Shown here: in pieces, positions 12,110-20,882 of the stretch
Layout of the letters: each line of letters begins with the position of its first letter
How positions within the stretch are numbered: position 1 is the stretch's first letter
From: Rheinheimera maricola
GTDB taxonomy: Bacteria > Pseudomonadota > Gammaproteobacteria > Enterobacterales > Alteromonadaceae
Direction of reading: 5' to 3'
Length of the DNA stretch: 64,000 nucleotides
Assembly: GCF_016918075.2 (NCBI RefSeq)
Contig: NZ_JAERPS020000001.1
Coordinates: 62,001-126,000 of the forward strand
Translations under genes and position numbers: made by a program
Notes under the pieces: model-generated
Databases searched by the model: none
What the model was told of the DNA's origin: nothing
What the model saw: the letters and a program-made list of their open reading frames with translations, nothing else

Positions 12110-12409
12110 ATGCGAATACTCACGTTACTGCTGATTGTGCTGTTGGGCATGCTGCAATACCGATTGTGGTTGGGACAGCACAGTATTGCTGATTACCTTA
12201 AGCATCATGAAGAGCTGCGTAGCCAGCGTTTAAGTAATGCCGAGCTGGAAAAACGTAACCGGCTATTGCGTGCTGATGTTAGCGATTTACAAAATGGACA
12301 GGAAGCAATAGAAGAGCGTGCCAGGAATGAGCTGGGTTTAATCAAACAAGACGAAGTATTTTTTCGCATGTTTGGCCAAGCCGCAGTGGGGACGCCAAAA
12401 GATGACTGA
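12110..12409 (+). CDS. ftsB: cell division protein FtsB
   Basis: Bitopic divisome protein that forms the FtsQLB complex with FtsL and FtsQ at the septum. It is 99 residues: a short cytoplasmic start, one membrane helix (LTLLLIVLLGMLQYRLW), then a coiled coil with the pattern ELEKRNRLLRADVSDLQ and the conserved EERARNELGLIKQDEVFF region. Its stop overlaps the ispD start (ATGACTGA), the classical ftsB-ispD arrangement. Confidence 0.93.
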   Translation: MRILTLLLIVLLGMLQYRLWLGQHSIADYLKHHEELRSQRLSNAELEKRNRLLRADVSDLQNGQEAIEERARNELGLIKQDEVFFRMFGQAAVGTPKDD

Positions 12410-13097
12410 CACGGTTTATCCGGCTATTGCTTGTATTATTCCCGCCGCTGGCATTGGCCAACGTATGCAAGCAGGCAAGCCCAAGCAATATCTTAGCCTG
12501 CAGGGCAAAACTATCCTTGAACACAGTGTGGCTCGTTTAGCCGCTATTCCTTCACTTGGCCCTATCTGGCTGGTACTGGCGGCCGATGATGCTTATTTTG
12601 ATGCTACGCCGTTAGCGCAGTCTACCGTTACCCGTGTAAAAGGTGGAGCCGAGCGTATGCACTCGGTGCTAAATGCATTGCACTTTATTGACGAGCACCA
12701 GTATCCCTGGGTACTGGTGCATGATGCTGCGCGGCCACTGGTACGACAGAGTGATATTTCATTACTACTGCAACGCTGTATCGATACAGGTCATGGCGGT
12801 ATTCTTGCCTGTCGGGTGCGCGACACCATGAAACGCGGTGAGCGTTATGTTAGCGAAACCGTCGACCGCGAGCATTTATGGCATGCGTTAACGCCACAGC
12901 TGTTTCCTACGGCGTTGTTAAAGGCTGCGCTGCGTGATGCTATCAGCCAGGGTATTGCCGTTACCGATGAAGCATCGGCCATGGAGTGGGCGAGGCACAC
13001 AGTGTTGCTGGTAGAAGGGCGTAGCGACAATATAAAAATAACTCAACCGACAGACTTAGCGCTGGCGGCATTTTATCTGGAGCAAATGGCTGAATGA
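12402..13097 (+). CDS. ispD: 2-C-methyl-D-erythritol 4-phosphate cytidylyltransferase IspD
   Basis: Third step of the non-mevalonate isoprenoid pathway: CTP plus MEP gives CDP-ME. About 231 residues with the nucleotidyltransferase motif [29 protein letters not shown] and the C-terminal [19 protein letters not shown]. The ATG at 12402 is chosen because it overlaps the ftsB stop and gives the usual N-terminus; a longer in-frame reading from 12372 lies inside ftsB. It overlaps ispF by four bases. Confidence 0.95.
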   Translation: MTDTVYPAIACIIPAAGIGQRMQAGKPKQYLSLQGKTILEHSVARLAAIPSLGPIWLVLAADDAYFDATPLAQSTVTRVKGGAERMHSVLNALHFIDEHQYPWVLVHDAARPLVRQSDISLLLQRCIDTGHGGILACRVRDTMKRGERYVSETVDREHLWHALTPQLFPTALLKAALRDAISQGIAVTDEASAMEWARHTVLLVEGRSDNIKITQPTDLALAAFYLEQMAE

Positions 13098-13573
13098 ACA
13101 TTCGGATTGGTCATGGTTATGATGTCCATGCCTTTGGTGGTGATGGCCCGGTTACGCTGGGCGGCGTGAAGATTGATTACTGCCATGGCTTATTGGCGCA
13201 TTCTGATGGTGATGTGGTGCTGCATGCGCTGGCTGATGCATTACTTGGTGCTTTGGCTCTGGGTGATATTGGCCACCACTTTCCAGACACTGACGCTGCC
13301 TACAAGGGCATCGATAGTCGTATTTTGCTGCGCAAGGTGTTTGCAGATGTGCAAAGTCGCGGTTTTGCCATTGGTAATGTCGATATCACTATTTTGGCAC
13401 AGGCCCCGAAAATGGCACCGCATATAGATGCTATGCGCCGATGCATTGCTGCCGACCTGGCCTGTACTGAGTCTCAAGTGAATGTTAAAGCCACCACCAC
13501 CGAAAAACTGGGTTTTGTTGGCCGCAAAGAAGGTATAGCGGTGGAAGCCGTAGCCTTATTGGTAGGTGTATGA
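13094..13573 (+). CDS. ispF: 2-C-methyl-D-erythritol 2,4-cyclodiphosphate synthase IspF
   Basis: Closes CDP-ME 2-phosphate to MEcPP. The 159 residues carry the zinc ligands in [10 protein letters not shown] (Asp and His), the [20 protein letters not shown] signature, [11 protein letters not shown], and the C-terminal [19 protein letters not shown]. Length is exactly that of the family. It overlaps both ispD and truD by ATGA, so translation is probably coupled. Confidence 0.96.
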   Translation: MNIRIGHGYDVHAFGGDGPVTLGGVKIDYCHGLLAHSDGDVVLHALADALLGALALGDIGHHFPDTDAAYKGIDSRILLRKVFADVQSRGFAIGNVDITILAQAPKMAPHIDAMRRCIAADLACTESQVNVKATTTEKLGFVGRKEGIAVEAVALLVGV

Positions 13574-14613
13574 GTATTAACGCTACGTTAAACTACTTAT
13601 ATGGTGCGCCATCAGGTCAGGCCAAGCTGCGCTGTCAGGCAGAAGACTTTATCGTTGATGAGCAATTAAATTTTAGCCCCAGTGGCAGCGGAGAGCATGT
13701 ACTGCTGCACATCGAAAAACGCGGCCAGAATACCCAGTTTGTGGCGAAGCAGCTGGCGATGCTAACCGGATTGCGGGTGCGCGATATCAGCTATGCCGGC
13801 TTAAAAGACCGGCATGCGCTTACCCGACAGTGGTTTTGTTTTAAATGGCCAATAAAGCAGGATTTAGCCTGGCAAGACTGGCAGCTAGAGGGCTGCAGTA
13901 TTCTCAGTGTGCAGCGGCATTTTCGTAAGTTACGCTTAGGTGCACTTAAAGCTAACCATTTTCAGATCCGCCTGCGTGAGTTAACCGACAGTGCAGAGCT
14001 GCTTGAGCGCGCGCAGCACGTTATGCAGGGCGTGCCAAATTACTATGGAGAACAACGCTTTGGTATTGCCGCTGGCAATTTACAGCTGGCACAGCAATTG
14101 TTTGCTGGCGGCACTATCGCCGATCGTAAATTGCGTGGACTGGCATTATCGGCGGCCCGCTCTTTTGTGTTTAACCAGCAGGTAGCAGAGCGTGTTGCAC
14201 AGGGATATTTTGCCACAGTACTCGATGGAGACGTGTTACAACTCGACGGCAGCGGCTCGGTTTTTCGGGTAGCGCAAGCGGATCAACAGTTGCAGCAGCG
14301 GCTATCAATAGCAGATGTACACCCGACTGCGGTCTTGCCCGGGGTGGGCGAGCCCATGGTAACTGGCACAGCAGCCACTTTTGAGCAGCAGGTATTGGCG
14401 CAACATAGCACGCTGGTGCAGGGGCTGGTAGATTACAGGCTGCGGGCAGAGCGACGTAGTGTGCGGCTAATGCCACAAAATTTGACGCTACAACTGCAAC
14501 AACAAGATGCAATAGTTAACTTTTCGCTGCCGGCAGGCTGCTTTGCTACCAGCGTGCTGCGCGAATTGGTGCATTACCGTGATGCCAGCAAAGATGGCAC
14601 TGTACTGGAGTAA
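13570..14613 (+). CDS. truD: tRNA pseudouridine(13) synthase TruD
   Basis: Isomerises U13 of tRNA-Glu and others. It is 347 residues, with the TruD motif [15 protein letters not shown] holding the catalytic Asp, NYYGEQRFG, and the inserted TRUD domain (about residues 150-300). Coupled to ispF by ATGA and followed 3 bases later by surE, as in many gammaproteobacteria. Confidence 0.94.
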   Translation: MSINATLNYLYGAPSGQAKLRCQAEDFIVDEQLNFSPSGSGEHVLLHIEKRGQNTQFVAKQLAMLTGLRVRDISYAGLKDRHALTRQWFCFKWPIKQDLAWQDWQLEGCSILSVQRHFRKLRLGALKANHFQIRLRELTDSAELLERAQHVMQGVPNYYGEQRFGIAAGNLQLAQQLFAGGTIADRKLRGLALSAARSFVFNQQVAERVAQGYFATVLDGDVLQLDGSGSVFRVAQADQQLQQRLSIADVHPTAVLPGVGEPMVTGTAATFEQQVLAQHSTLVQGLVDYRLRAERRSVRLMPQNLTLQLQQQDAIVNFSLPAGCFATSVLRELVHYRDASKDGTVLE

Positions 14614-14616
14614 CTT

Positions 14617-15369
14617 ATGCGAATTCTATTAAGTAATGATGATGGCGTGCATGCCAAAGGTATTCAGGTATTGCAGCAGGCACTTTGCCAAATAGCAGAG
14701 GTGACCACCGTTGGGCCAGATCGGAATTGTAGCGGCGCCAGCAATTCTCTAACGCTGATCAACCCACTGCGGGTGCAGCAGCTGGACAATGGCTTTTTAT
14801 CGGTAAATGGTACGCCCACCGATTGCGTGCATCTGGCGATAAGCCAGCTGCTGGCGCATACGCCAGATTTAGTTGTGGCCGGGATTAATCATGGTGCAAA
14901 TCTGGGCGATGATGTACTGTATTCGGGCACTGTTGCTGCAGCAACAGAGGGCCGTCATCTTGGATTGCCAGCCATAGCGGTGTCATTGGCTGGGCGGGAT
15001 GAGGAGTATTTTGCTACAGCGGCTTTTGTTACCATTCAGGTAATTAAAAAGCTTAAGTCGCATCCACTACCGGCTGACCAAATTTTAAACATTAATGTGC
15101 CAGCAGTACCTATAGAGCAACTAAAAGGTATTCAGGTAACCCGGCTGGGCCGACGCCACAAAGCCGAGACCATGACCAGTGCCATCGACCCCTGGGGCAA
15201 GAAGATATATTGGTACGGTTCACTTGGTCCCGAGCTGGATGCCGGTGAAGGCACTGATTTTTACGCCGTGGCTAATGGCTACGCATCAATAACGCCGTTA
15301 CAGATTGATATGTCTGCCTATAAAAGCATGGACAGTCTGCGACACTGGTTAGAAGGGATCTGTTTGTAA
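14617..15369 (+). CDS. surE: 5'/3'-nucleotidase SurE
   Basis: Metal-dependent nucleotidase acting on nucleoside 5'- and 3'-monophosphates and short polyphosphate, linked to stationary-phase survival. The 250 residues start [16 protein letters not shown] with the DD metal ligands, followed by [27 protein letters not shown] and [21 protein letters not shown]. Family length is matched. It sits in the surE-pcm-nlpD-rpoS stress cluster. Confidence 0.95.
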   Translation: MRILLSNDDGVHAKGIQVLQQALCQIAEVTTVGPDRNCSGASNSLTLINPLRVQQLDNGFLSVNGTPTDCVHLAISQLLAHTPDLVVAGINHGANLGDDVLYSGTVAAATEGRHLGLPAIAVSLAGRDEEYFATAAFVTIQVIKKLKSHPLPADQILNINVPAVPIEQLKGIQVTRLGRRHKAETMTSAIDPWGKKIYWYGSLGPELDAGEGTDFYAVANGYASITPLQIDMSAYKSMDSLRHWLEGICL

Positions 15370-15370
15370 C

Positions 15371-16009
15371 ATGGCAGTAGCAACGACACGCAGCGCCGCG
15401 GTATTGGCGCAAAAATTACAATTGGATGGGGTCAGCAACGCGCAGGTGTTGGCGGCCATATCTCATACTCCGCGTCATTTGTTCGTTGAAGCGGTATTGG
15501 CACATAAAGCTTATGAAAACACGGCATTGCCGATTGGCCAAGGCCAGACTATCTCGCAGCCCTACATTGTTGCGCGTATGACCGAACTATTGCTGCAAGA
15601 TAAAGTGGCAGGCAAGGTATTAGAAATAGGCACCGGCTCAGGTTATCAAACGGCTATACTGGCGCGGCTTTTTCCGCATGTATGTAGTGTTGAACGCATT
15701 AAAGCCTTGCAGTTTCAGGCAAAGCGCCGCCTACAACAACTAGACTTACATAATGTCTCAATGAAACATGGTGATGGGTGGCAAGGTTGGCCAAGCAAAG
15801 CACCGTTTGACAGCATTATTGTTACCGCCGCTCCGATAGAAGTGCCTGTGGCATTGCTGCAGCAGCTCAGTGATGGCGGGCGGCTGGTTATTCCGGTAGG
15901 TGCGCAGGAGCAAGTATTGCGCGTGTATCAGCGTGAAGGCGATAGCATTAGTAGCCGTGATATAGAGGCTGTGCGTTTTGTGCCGTTGGTGCCAGGTGCG
16001 CTGGCCTGA
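15371..16009 (+). CDS. pcm: protein-L-isoaspartate O-methyltransferase
   Basis: Repairs isoaspartyl damage in aged proteins by SAM-dependent methylation. 212 residues: [38 protein letters not shown] is the substrate-binding region, [13 protein letters not shown] the SAM motif, and [13 protein letters not shown] follows. It begins one base after the surE stop. Length and order are typical. Confidence 0.95.
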   Translation: MAVATTRSAAVLAQKLQLDGVSNAQVLAAISHTPRHLFVEAVLAHKAYENTALPIGQGQTISQPYIVARMTELLLQDKVAGKVLEIGTGSGYQTAILARLFPHVCSVERIKALQFQAKRRLQQLDLHNVSMKHGDGWQGWPSKAPFDSIIVTAAPIEVPVALLQQLSDGGRLVIPVGAQEQVLRVYQREGDSISSRDIEAVRFVPLVPGALA

Positions 16010-16022
16010 TTAAGGACGAGTA

Positions 16023-16919
16023 ATGCAGTATATTCAATGGATTATTAAAGGGTTGGCGATGGGGGCTGCTGATGTCGTTCCCGGCGTATCCGGTGGTACC
16101 CTGGCATTTATTCTGGGTATTTATGAGCGCCTGTTGGCAGCGATAAGTAACTGTAACCTTAAGGCAGTGCGTTTACTGTGTCGTGGTAATGTGACTGCAG
16201 TCTGGCAGCATATCGATGGCACTTTTCTACTATGTTTATTTGCCGGCGTACTGTGCAGTATTTTTTCTCTGGCTGGCGTCATTACTTATTTGCTTGAACA
16301 TCAGCCGATACCGCTGTGGGCACTATTTTGTGCACTCATCATCACGGCATTGCCGCATCTATGTGGCAGTATACGTTGGAATATCTGGCGTTTTGTATGC
16401 TGTGCTGCTGGTGTTGCACTGGCAATTATAGTGGGCATGCTAACGCCGCGTGAGCTACAACCAGAAGCTTGGATGTTTTTTGTTGCTGGTGCGGTAGCAA
16501 TATGTGCGATGATTTTACCAGGTATTTCTGGCAGTTTTATTTTGCTGATGTCTGGCATGTATGCGCCGGTGTTATTAGCCGTTACCGAACTGCAGCTTGG
16601 GGTGCTATCGCTGTTTATGCTGGGTTGTATCGTTGGCTTGCTAAGTTTTTCCCGGCTGCTGAACTGGCTGTTACGCCATTACCATGACACCAGTTTAGCG
16701 GTGTTAGTTGGTGTGGTTATTGGCGCGTTATATCGCATATGGCCATGGCAAGCGCAACAGCAAGTGTATTTACCCTGGGACTATGCTCGTCAAATAGGGC
16801 CTGCCGACTTAACGGCGGCGGCATTAAGCGCGCTGTGCGGTGTAGGAGTAATGTTGTTGCTGCTAAATATGGAAAAGTGGTTGAAAGTAACCGCCGAGCC
16901 GACATCATCAGCAAGCTGA
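16023..16919 (+). CDS. DUF368 membrane protein (PopT-like polyprenyl-phosphate transporter)
   Basis: A 298-residue inner-membrane protein with about eight to nine helices. It opens with the DUF368 hallmark KGLAMGAADVVPGVSGGTLAFILGIYERLL and repeats a related motif, CAMILPGISGSFILLMSGMY, in its second half, the inverted-repeat layout of the family. DUF368 members (PopT) have been reported as undecaprenyl-phosphate recycling flippases, so a role in cell-envelope lipid carrier recycling is likely. Here it sits between pcm and nlpD, where E. coli has no such gene. Confidence 0.85.
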   Translation: MQYIQWIIKGLAMGAADVVPGVSGGTLAFILGIYERLLAAISNCNLKAVRLLCRGNVTAVWQHIDGTFLLCLFAGVLCSIFSLAGVITYLLEHQPIPLWALFCALIITALPHLCGSIRWNIWRFVCCAAGVALAIIVGMLTPRELQPEAWMFFVAGAVAICAMILPGISGSFILLMSGMYAPVLLAVTELQLGVLSLFMLGCIVGLLSFSRLLNWLLRHYHDTSLAVLVGVVIGALYRIWPWQAQQQVYLPWDYARQIGPADLTAAALSALCGVGVMLLLLNMEKWLKVTAEPTSSAS

Positions 16920-16965
16920 TAAGGAGTTAGGTATTCGTTGCTTTGCTAACTGTGCGCTAACGCTA

Positions 16966-17862
16966 ATGCCTTATTTCGCCTGGCGCTATATTGCCAGGGC
17001 AGGAGTATTGTTATTGGTACTGGTAACGGTGGCGTGCTCATCGCGTTCCGGGCCCGCACCGGTTACGACACTCGAGCTGAGAGAGAATTTTTACCAGCAG
17101 CGAAATCGGGGCACCTTAGATGCCAGCAATTATACCGTGCAACGCGGTGATACATTATATGCTATTGCATTTCGTGCAGGTAAAGATGTGCGTCAGCTTG
17201 CTGCAATTAATGCGATCTCCAGCCCCTACACGATTTACCCGGGACAAAAGCTGAAATTAAACGGCAGCATAAAAAAAGCGACCGACAAAAACAGTGTCAA
17301 TCCAAGCCAGCGTGTATCTGGCAGCAACACCAAGCTAAGCCAGAAAAATACAAATAAGAATAATTCAAGCCAAGTAAAATCAAATAGTTCGGTAAATCCG
17401 GCTAAAGCTGTTGCGCCAAAAAATCAAAAGGGTTATGTTCAAACAGCAACTGAAAAAAACAAAAAAGTTGCGGACTATACCTTAAATGGGAACCTTGTGC
17501 AATGGCAGTGGCCGGTAAAAGGCAATATTATTTCTGGCTTTTCTCATCAGCAACAAGGTAATAAAGGTATTGATATTAGTGGGCGTGAAGGCAACATAGT
17601 TAATGCTGCTGCCAGTGGGCAGGTGGTTTATGCCGGCAACGCCTTACGAGGGTATGGCAATTTAATTATCATCAAGCACAATGATGACTACCTAAGTGCT
17701 TATGCTCATAACCGCAAGTTGTTGGTGGCAGAGAAGCAAATGGTTACTGGTGGGCAACAGATTGCCGAGTTAGGCAGTACTGATGCCACAGATCCGCGGT
17801 TGCACTTTGAGATACGCTTTCGGGGTGCCTCGGTAGATCCATTAAAATATTTACCAAAATAA
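16966..17862 (+). CDS. nlpD: lipoprotein NlpD (LysM, degenerate M23 peptidase)
   Basis: Outer-membrane lipoprotein that activates septal amidases such as AmiC. 298 residues: signal peptide with lipobox VTVAC, a LysM domain (YTVQRGDTLYAIAFRAGKDVRQLA...), a long Ser/Asn/Lys-rich linker (about residues 105-170), and a C-terminal M23 domain. The catalytic zinc residues are missing (GIDISGREG and RLHFEIRF instead of the HxxxD and HxH pairs), as in true NlpD activators. The rpoS promoter often lies inside nlpD. Confidence 0.93.
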   Translation: MPYFAWRYIARAGVLLLVLVTVACSSRSGPAPVTTLELRENFYQQRNRGTLDASNYTVQRGDTLYAIAFRAGKDVRQLAAINAISSPYTIYPGQKLKLNGSIKKATDKNSVNPSQRVSGSNTKLSQKNTNKNNSSQVKSNSSVNPAKAVAPKNQKGYVQTATEKNKKVADYTLNGNLVQWQWPVKGNIISGFSHQQQGNKGIDISGREGNIVNAAASGQVVYAGNALRGYGNLIIIKHNDDYLSAYAHNRKLLVAEKQMVTGGQQIAELGSTDATDPRLHFEIRFRGASVDPLKYLPK

Positions 17863-17945
17863 TAAGATCGAAACATAAGTAATATCAGGAACGGACGTGA
17901 TAGCGCTTAGCCGACCCAGCACCCTGTAGACGTGGGAGAAAGGAT

Positions 17946-18938
17946 ATGGGACAAAAGAGTGACGATGAAGTTTTAGATTTTAAAGAAGAAGATATCGCAG
18001 ATGATGCTGCGTTATTAGATGAGGATGCTGAACCGGAAGCCACGGATCTGGCAACAGAAGAAAGCGTTACAGAAGACGTATTTGCCCGTGATGACAGCCA
18101 TAAAGCTATGGATGCCACGCAAATTTATTTAGGTGAAATTGGTTTTTCGCCGTTATTGTCTGCCGAAGAAGAAGTGTACTTTTCCCGTCTGGCATTGAAA
18201 GGCGATCAGGCCGCACGTAAACGCATGATTGAAAGTAACTTGCGTTTAGTGGTAAAAATTGCCCGCCGCTATATTAATCGTGGTTTAGCCTTACTGGACT
18301 TAATTGAAGAGGGCAATTTAGGCCTTATTCGCGCGGTTGAGAAGTTTGATCCCGAGCGTGGTTTCCGTTTTTCAACCTATGCCACCTGGTGGATCCGCCA
18401 GACCATAGAGCGGGCCATAATGAACCAGACCCGTACCATCCGCTTACCTATTCATGTTGTAAAAGAGCTAAACATCTATTTGCGAGCAGCACGTGAACTA
18501 TCGCAAAAACTGGATCATGAACCGACGCCGGAAGAAATTGCTTTTGCGCTGGACAGGCCGGTTGATGAAGTTCGCAAGATGCTGAAGTTAAATGAAAAAA
18601 TAACTTCGGTAGATACGCCGGTAGCGGGAAATTCTGAAAAGCAGTTACTGGATGTGATTGCTGATGAAAAAGAATTGGGCCCAGAAACTGAGCTACAGGA
18701 TGAAGACATTCGTCAGCACTTAGTGGTTTGGCTGAATGAATTGAACCCGAAACAGCGTGAAGTGTTAGCGCGGCGCTTTGGTTTACTGGGCTATGAACCG
18801 TCAACGCTGGAAGATGTCGGCCATGAAATTGGCTTAACCCGCGAGCGGGTGCGGCAAATTCAGGTCGAAGCGCTACGACGTTTACGCGAGATAGTGACCC
18901 ATCAGGGCTTGAATATCGAAACGCTGTTTCAGGAGTAG
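17946..18938 (+). CDS. rpoS: RNA polymerase sigma factor RpoS
   Basis: Stationary-phase and general stress sigma factor. The 330 residues contain an acidic N-terminal region 1.1, region 1.2 ([21 protein letters not shown]), region 2 ([40 protein letters not shown]), region 3, and region 4 with the helix-turn-helix [21 protein letters not shown]. It follows nlpD as usual and starts at an ATG about 7 bases after GAGAAAGG. Confidence 0.96.
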   Translation: MGQKSDDEVLDFKEEDIADDAALLDEDAEPEATDLATEESVTEDVFARDDSHKAMDATQIYLGEIGFSPLLSAEEEVYFSRLALKGDQAARKRMIESNLRLVVKIARRYINRGLALLDLIEEGNLGLIRAVEKFDPERGFRFSTYATWWIRQTIERAIMNQTRTIRLPIHVVKELNIYLRAARELSQKLDHEPTPEEIAFALDRPVDEVRKMLKLNEKITSVDTPVAGNSEKQLLDVIADEKELGPETELQDEDIRQHLVVWLNELNPKQREVLARRFGLLGYEPSTLEDVGHEIGLTRERVRQIQVEALRRLREIVTHQGLNIETLFQE

Positions 18939-18980
18939 CTGCAATACTGTTGCGCTACGTTTTGTCAGCATAACACAGCC

Positions 18981-19013
18981 AACAAGGCGCCATCAGGCGT
19001 CTTGTTTGTTTTT
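18981..19013 (+). terminator. rho-independent terminator after rpoS
   Basis: Stem AACAAGGCGCC / GGCGTCTTGTT (one G-T pair) with the loop ATCA, followed by TGTTTTT. It overlaps the 3' end of the convergent GntR gene. Confidence 0.8.
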
Positions 19014-19634
19014 AAGATACTGCACTAACAATGTGGCGGCGTGGCTGATATGCGCAGTGAGCAACGCGCAGGCAGCAGTGGTATCTTTGCTACGCAGCAG
19101 CGCCAATAATTGCTGATGTTCGTCGGCACTGGTGCCGGCGTAATCCAGCGCGTGCTCCTGGTAACCCAGATAGCGCGAGACCTGCTGATGTAACTGGTCG
19201 AGCAATTGCAACAAGTGTGGCTTGTCGCACGGCTGATATAGTAAGCGATGAAATTGCCAGTTTAATTCACCGCGCTGATAAGGCGGCAGCGCCTTGTCGC
19301 GATGCATTTGTTGTAATAGATCTTCTGCCTGGCCCAATTGGCTATAGCTTAACTTTGGCGCAGCAAGTTTCAACGCTAACGGTTCCAGTTGCAGACGCAA
19401 CATAGCCAGTTCTTCTGCTTCAGCCGCACTAAAACCAGGCACCCGCATACCGGCTTTACCATGGGCGGTTAACCAGCCTTCGCTCAGCAGGGCTTGCTGC
19501 GCATCGCGCACCACGATACGGCTGACCGCATAATGCTGCGCCAGTTGCTGCTGCGTTAATACCTGGCCTGCAGCCCAATGTTGCAGCTGAATATCCTGTT
19601 TTAATTGTTGATACAGGGCCTGCTTTTTCAGCAT
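18993..19634 (-). CDS. GntR-family (FCD/VanR-type) transcriptional regulator
   Basis: A 213-residue regulator: N-terminal winged helix with the HTH LTQQQLAQHYAVSRIVVRDAQQALLSEGWL, then an all-helical FCD-type effector domain ending with DEHQQLLALLRSKDTTAACALLTAHISHAA. In FCD proteins the helices carry metal and carboxylate ligands, here probably the His residues in WQFHRLLY, EHQQLL and AHISHAA. Its start overlaps the stop of the benE-like gene, so it is co-transcribed with that transporter and probably controls it through the site at 20825-20848. Confidence 0.85.
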   Translation of the reverse strand: MLKKQALYQQLKQDIQLQHWAAGQVLTQQQLAQHYAVSRIVVRDAQQALLSEGWLTAHGKAGMRVPGFSAAEAEELAMLRLQLEPLALKLAAPKLSYSQLGQAEDLLQQMHRDKALPPYQRGELNWQFHRLLYQPCDKPHLLQLLDQLHQQVSRYLGYQEHALDYAGTSADEHQQLLALLRSKDTTAACALLTAHISHAATLLVQYLKNKQDA

Positions 19635-20803
19635 CAGCGGCTCCGGCGCAGGCCGTTAACCAGCAGCAGAGTTAAACCGCCGGCAATAATGCCCCAAAAT
19701 GCCGCGGCAATACCGAAAAAGCTTACCCCCGACGCGGTAACCAATAAGGTGACTACCGCGGCCTCCCGGTGTTCGCCCTCGTTGGTGGCTGCAGCCAAAT
19801 TTGCACCTATGGTGCCCAGCAGTGCCAGGCCTGCCAGCGCAGCAATCATCTCCTTTGGTAAGGCGGCAAATAACGCTACCACGCTGGCACCGGCAAGGCC
19901 GGCCAGCAAGTAAAATACCCCGGCGGCAATGCCGGCAATATAGCGTTTATCTTTATTGGGGTGTGCCTCCGGCCCGGTACAAATGGCGGCGGTTATAGCG
20001 GCAAGGTTGATAGAAAACGCGCCCCAGGGCGCCAGCAGCAGGGTAGACAGCGCAGTGCTGCTGATAAGTGGCGACACCGGCGTCTGATAGCCGCTGGTGC
20101 GGATAACCGCGACGCCGGGAATATTCTGCGATGCCATGGTAACCAGCAACAATGGCAGGCCAACACCCAACAGTGCACTGACTGACCAATGCGGCGTTAC
20201 CCAAACCGGCGTGGTAAAGCTTAACATTATCGCGTTGTAGTCAAATTGGCCTTGCAGCAGCACGCTGATTAGGCCGCTGAGCAGCACCCATAAAATGGCA
20301 TAACGTGGCATTAAGCGTTTTGCCAGTAAATAGCTGATACACATTATGCCCACCAACAGCAGCTGGCTTTGTAGTGAGGTAAAAATACTTAAACCAAATT
20401 GCAGTAAAATACCGGCCAACATCGCGCTGGCCAGCGGCAGTGGAATAAGCCTGGTAAGTTTATCAAACCAGCCACTGAGGCCGATAATAACGCCCAGCGC
20501 AGCGGTAAAGATAAATACCCCGACGGCTTCGTTAATAGTTAACCCCTGCAGGCTGGTTGCCAACAGCGCCGCACCCGGGGTGGACCAGGCGGTAATAATA
20601 GGGGCTTTATAATACCAGGATAAACCAATACAGGTTGCCGCCATACCAATACCCAACGCCAGTAACCACGACGCCATAATATCCTGCGAGGCACCGGCCG
20701 CTGCAGCCGCTTGTAATACAATGGCTACCGAACTGGCAAAACCCACCAGTACCGCGACAAAACCGGCCACTATTGCTGACAGGCTGAGATCTTTAATCGA
20801 CAT
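19634..20803 (-). CDS. BenE-family benzoate/H+ symporter-like transporter
   Basis: A 389-residue inner-membrane protein with about 11-12 helices and the BenE pattern: an N-terminal GFVAVLVGFASSVAIVLQAAAAAGAS, then APIITAWSTPGAALLATSLQG, a segment used for substrate access in this UraA-like fold. BenE members carry aromatic acids, but the natural substrate cannot be read from sequence, and no aromatic catabolic gene is in the window. It forms a two-gene operon with the GntR regulator that follows it. Confidence 0.85.
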   Translation of the reverse strand: MSIKDLSLSAIVAGFVAVLVGFASSVAIVLQAAAAAGASQDIMASWLLALGIGMAATCIGLSWYYKAPIITAWSTPGAALLATSLQGLTINEAVGVFIFTAALGVIIGLSGWFDKLTRLIPLPLASAMLAGILLQFGLSIFTSLQSQLLLVGIMCISYLLAKRLMPRYAILWVLLSGLISVLLQGQFDYNAIMLSFTTPVWVTPHWSVSALLGVGLPLLLVTMASQNIPGVAVIRTSGYQTPVSPLISSTALSTLLLAPWGAFSINLAAITAAICTGPEAHPNKDKRYIAGIAAGVFYLLAGLAGASVVALFAALPKEMIAALAGLALLGTIGANLAAATNEGEHREAAVVTLLVTASGVSFFGIAAAFWGIIAGGLTLLLVNGLRRSR

Positions 20804-20824
20804 AAGTTAACTCAAACTAAAAAA

Positions 20825-20860
20825 GTATACCTAATTTAAAATGTATACATTTTTTGTCAA
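20825..20860 (-). promoter_or_regulatory. promoter and likely GntR operator of benE-like operon
   Basis: On the reverse strand TTGACA (20855-20860) and TAAATT (20833-20838) lie 16 bases apart. The palindrome TGTATACA (20842-20849) falls between them, and a second GTATAC (20825-20830) lies just downstream of the -10 box. Repression by the operon's own GntR regulator would fit. Confidence 0.55.
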
Positions 20861-20882
20861 GTTAAACCGGCTCGTGGCAAAA

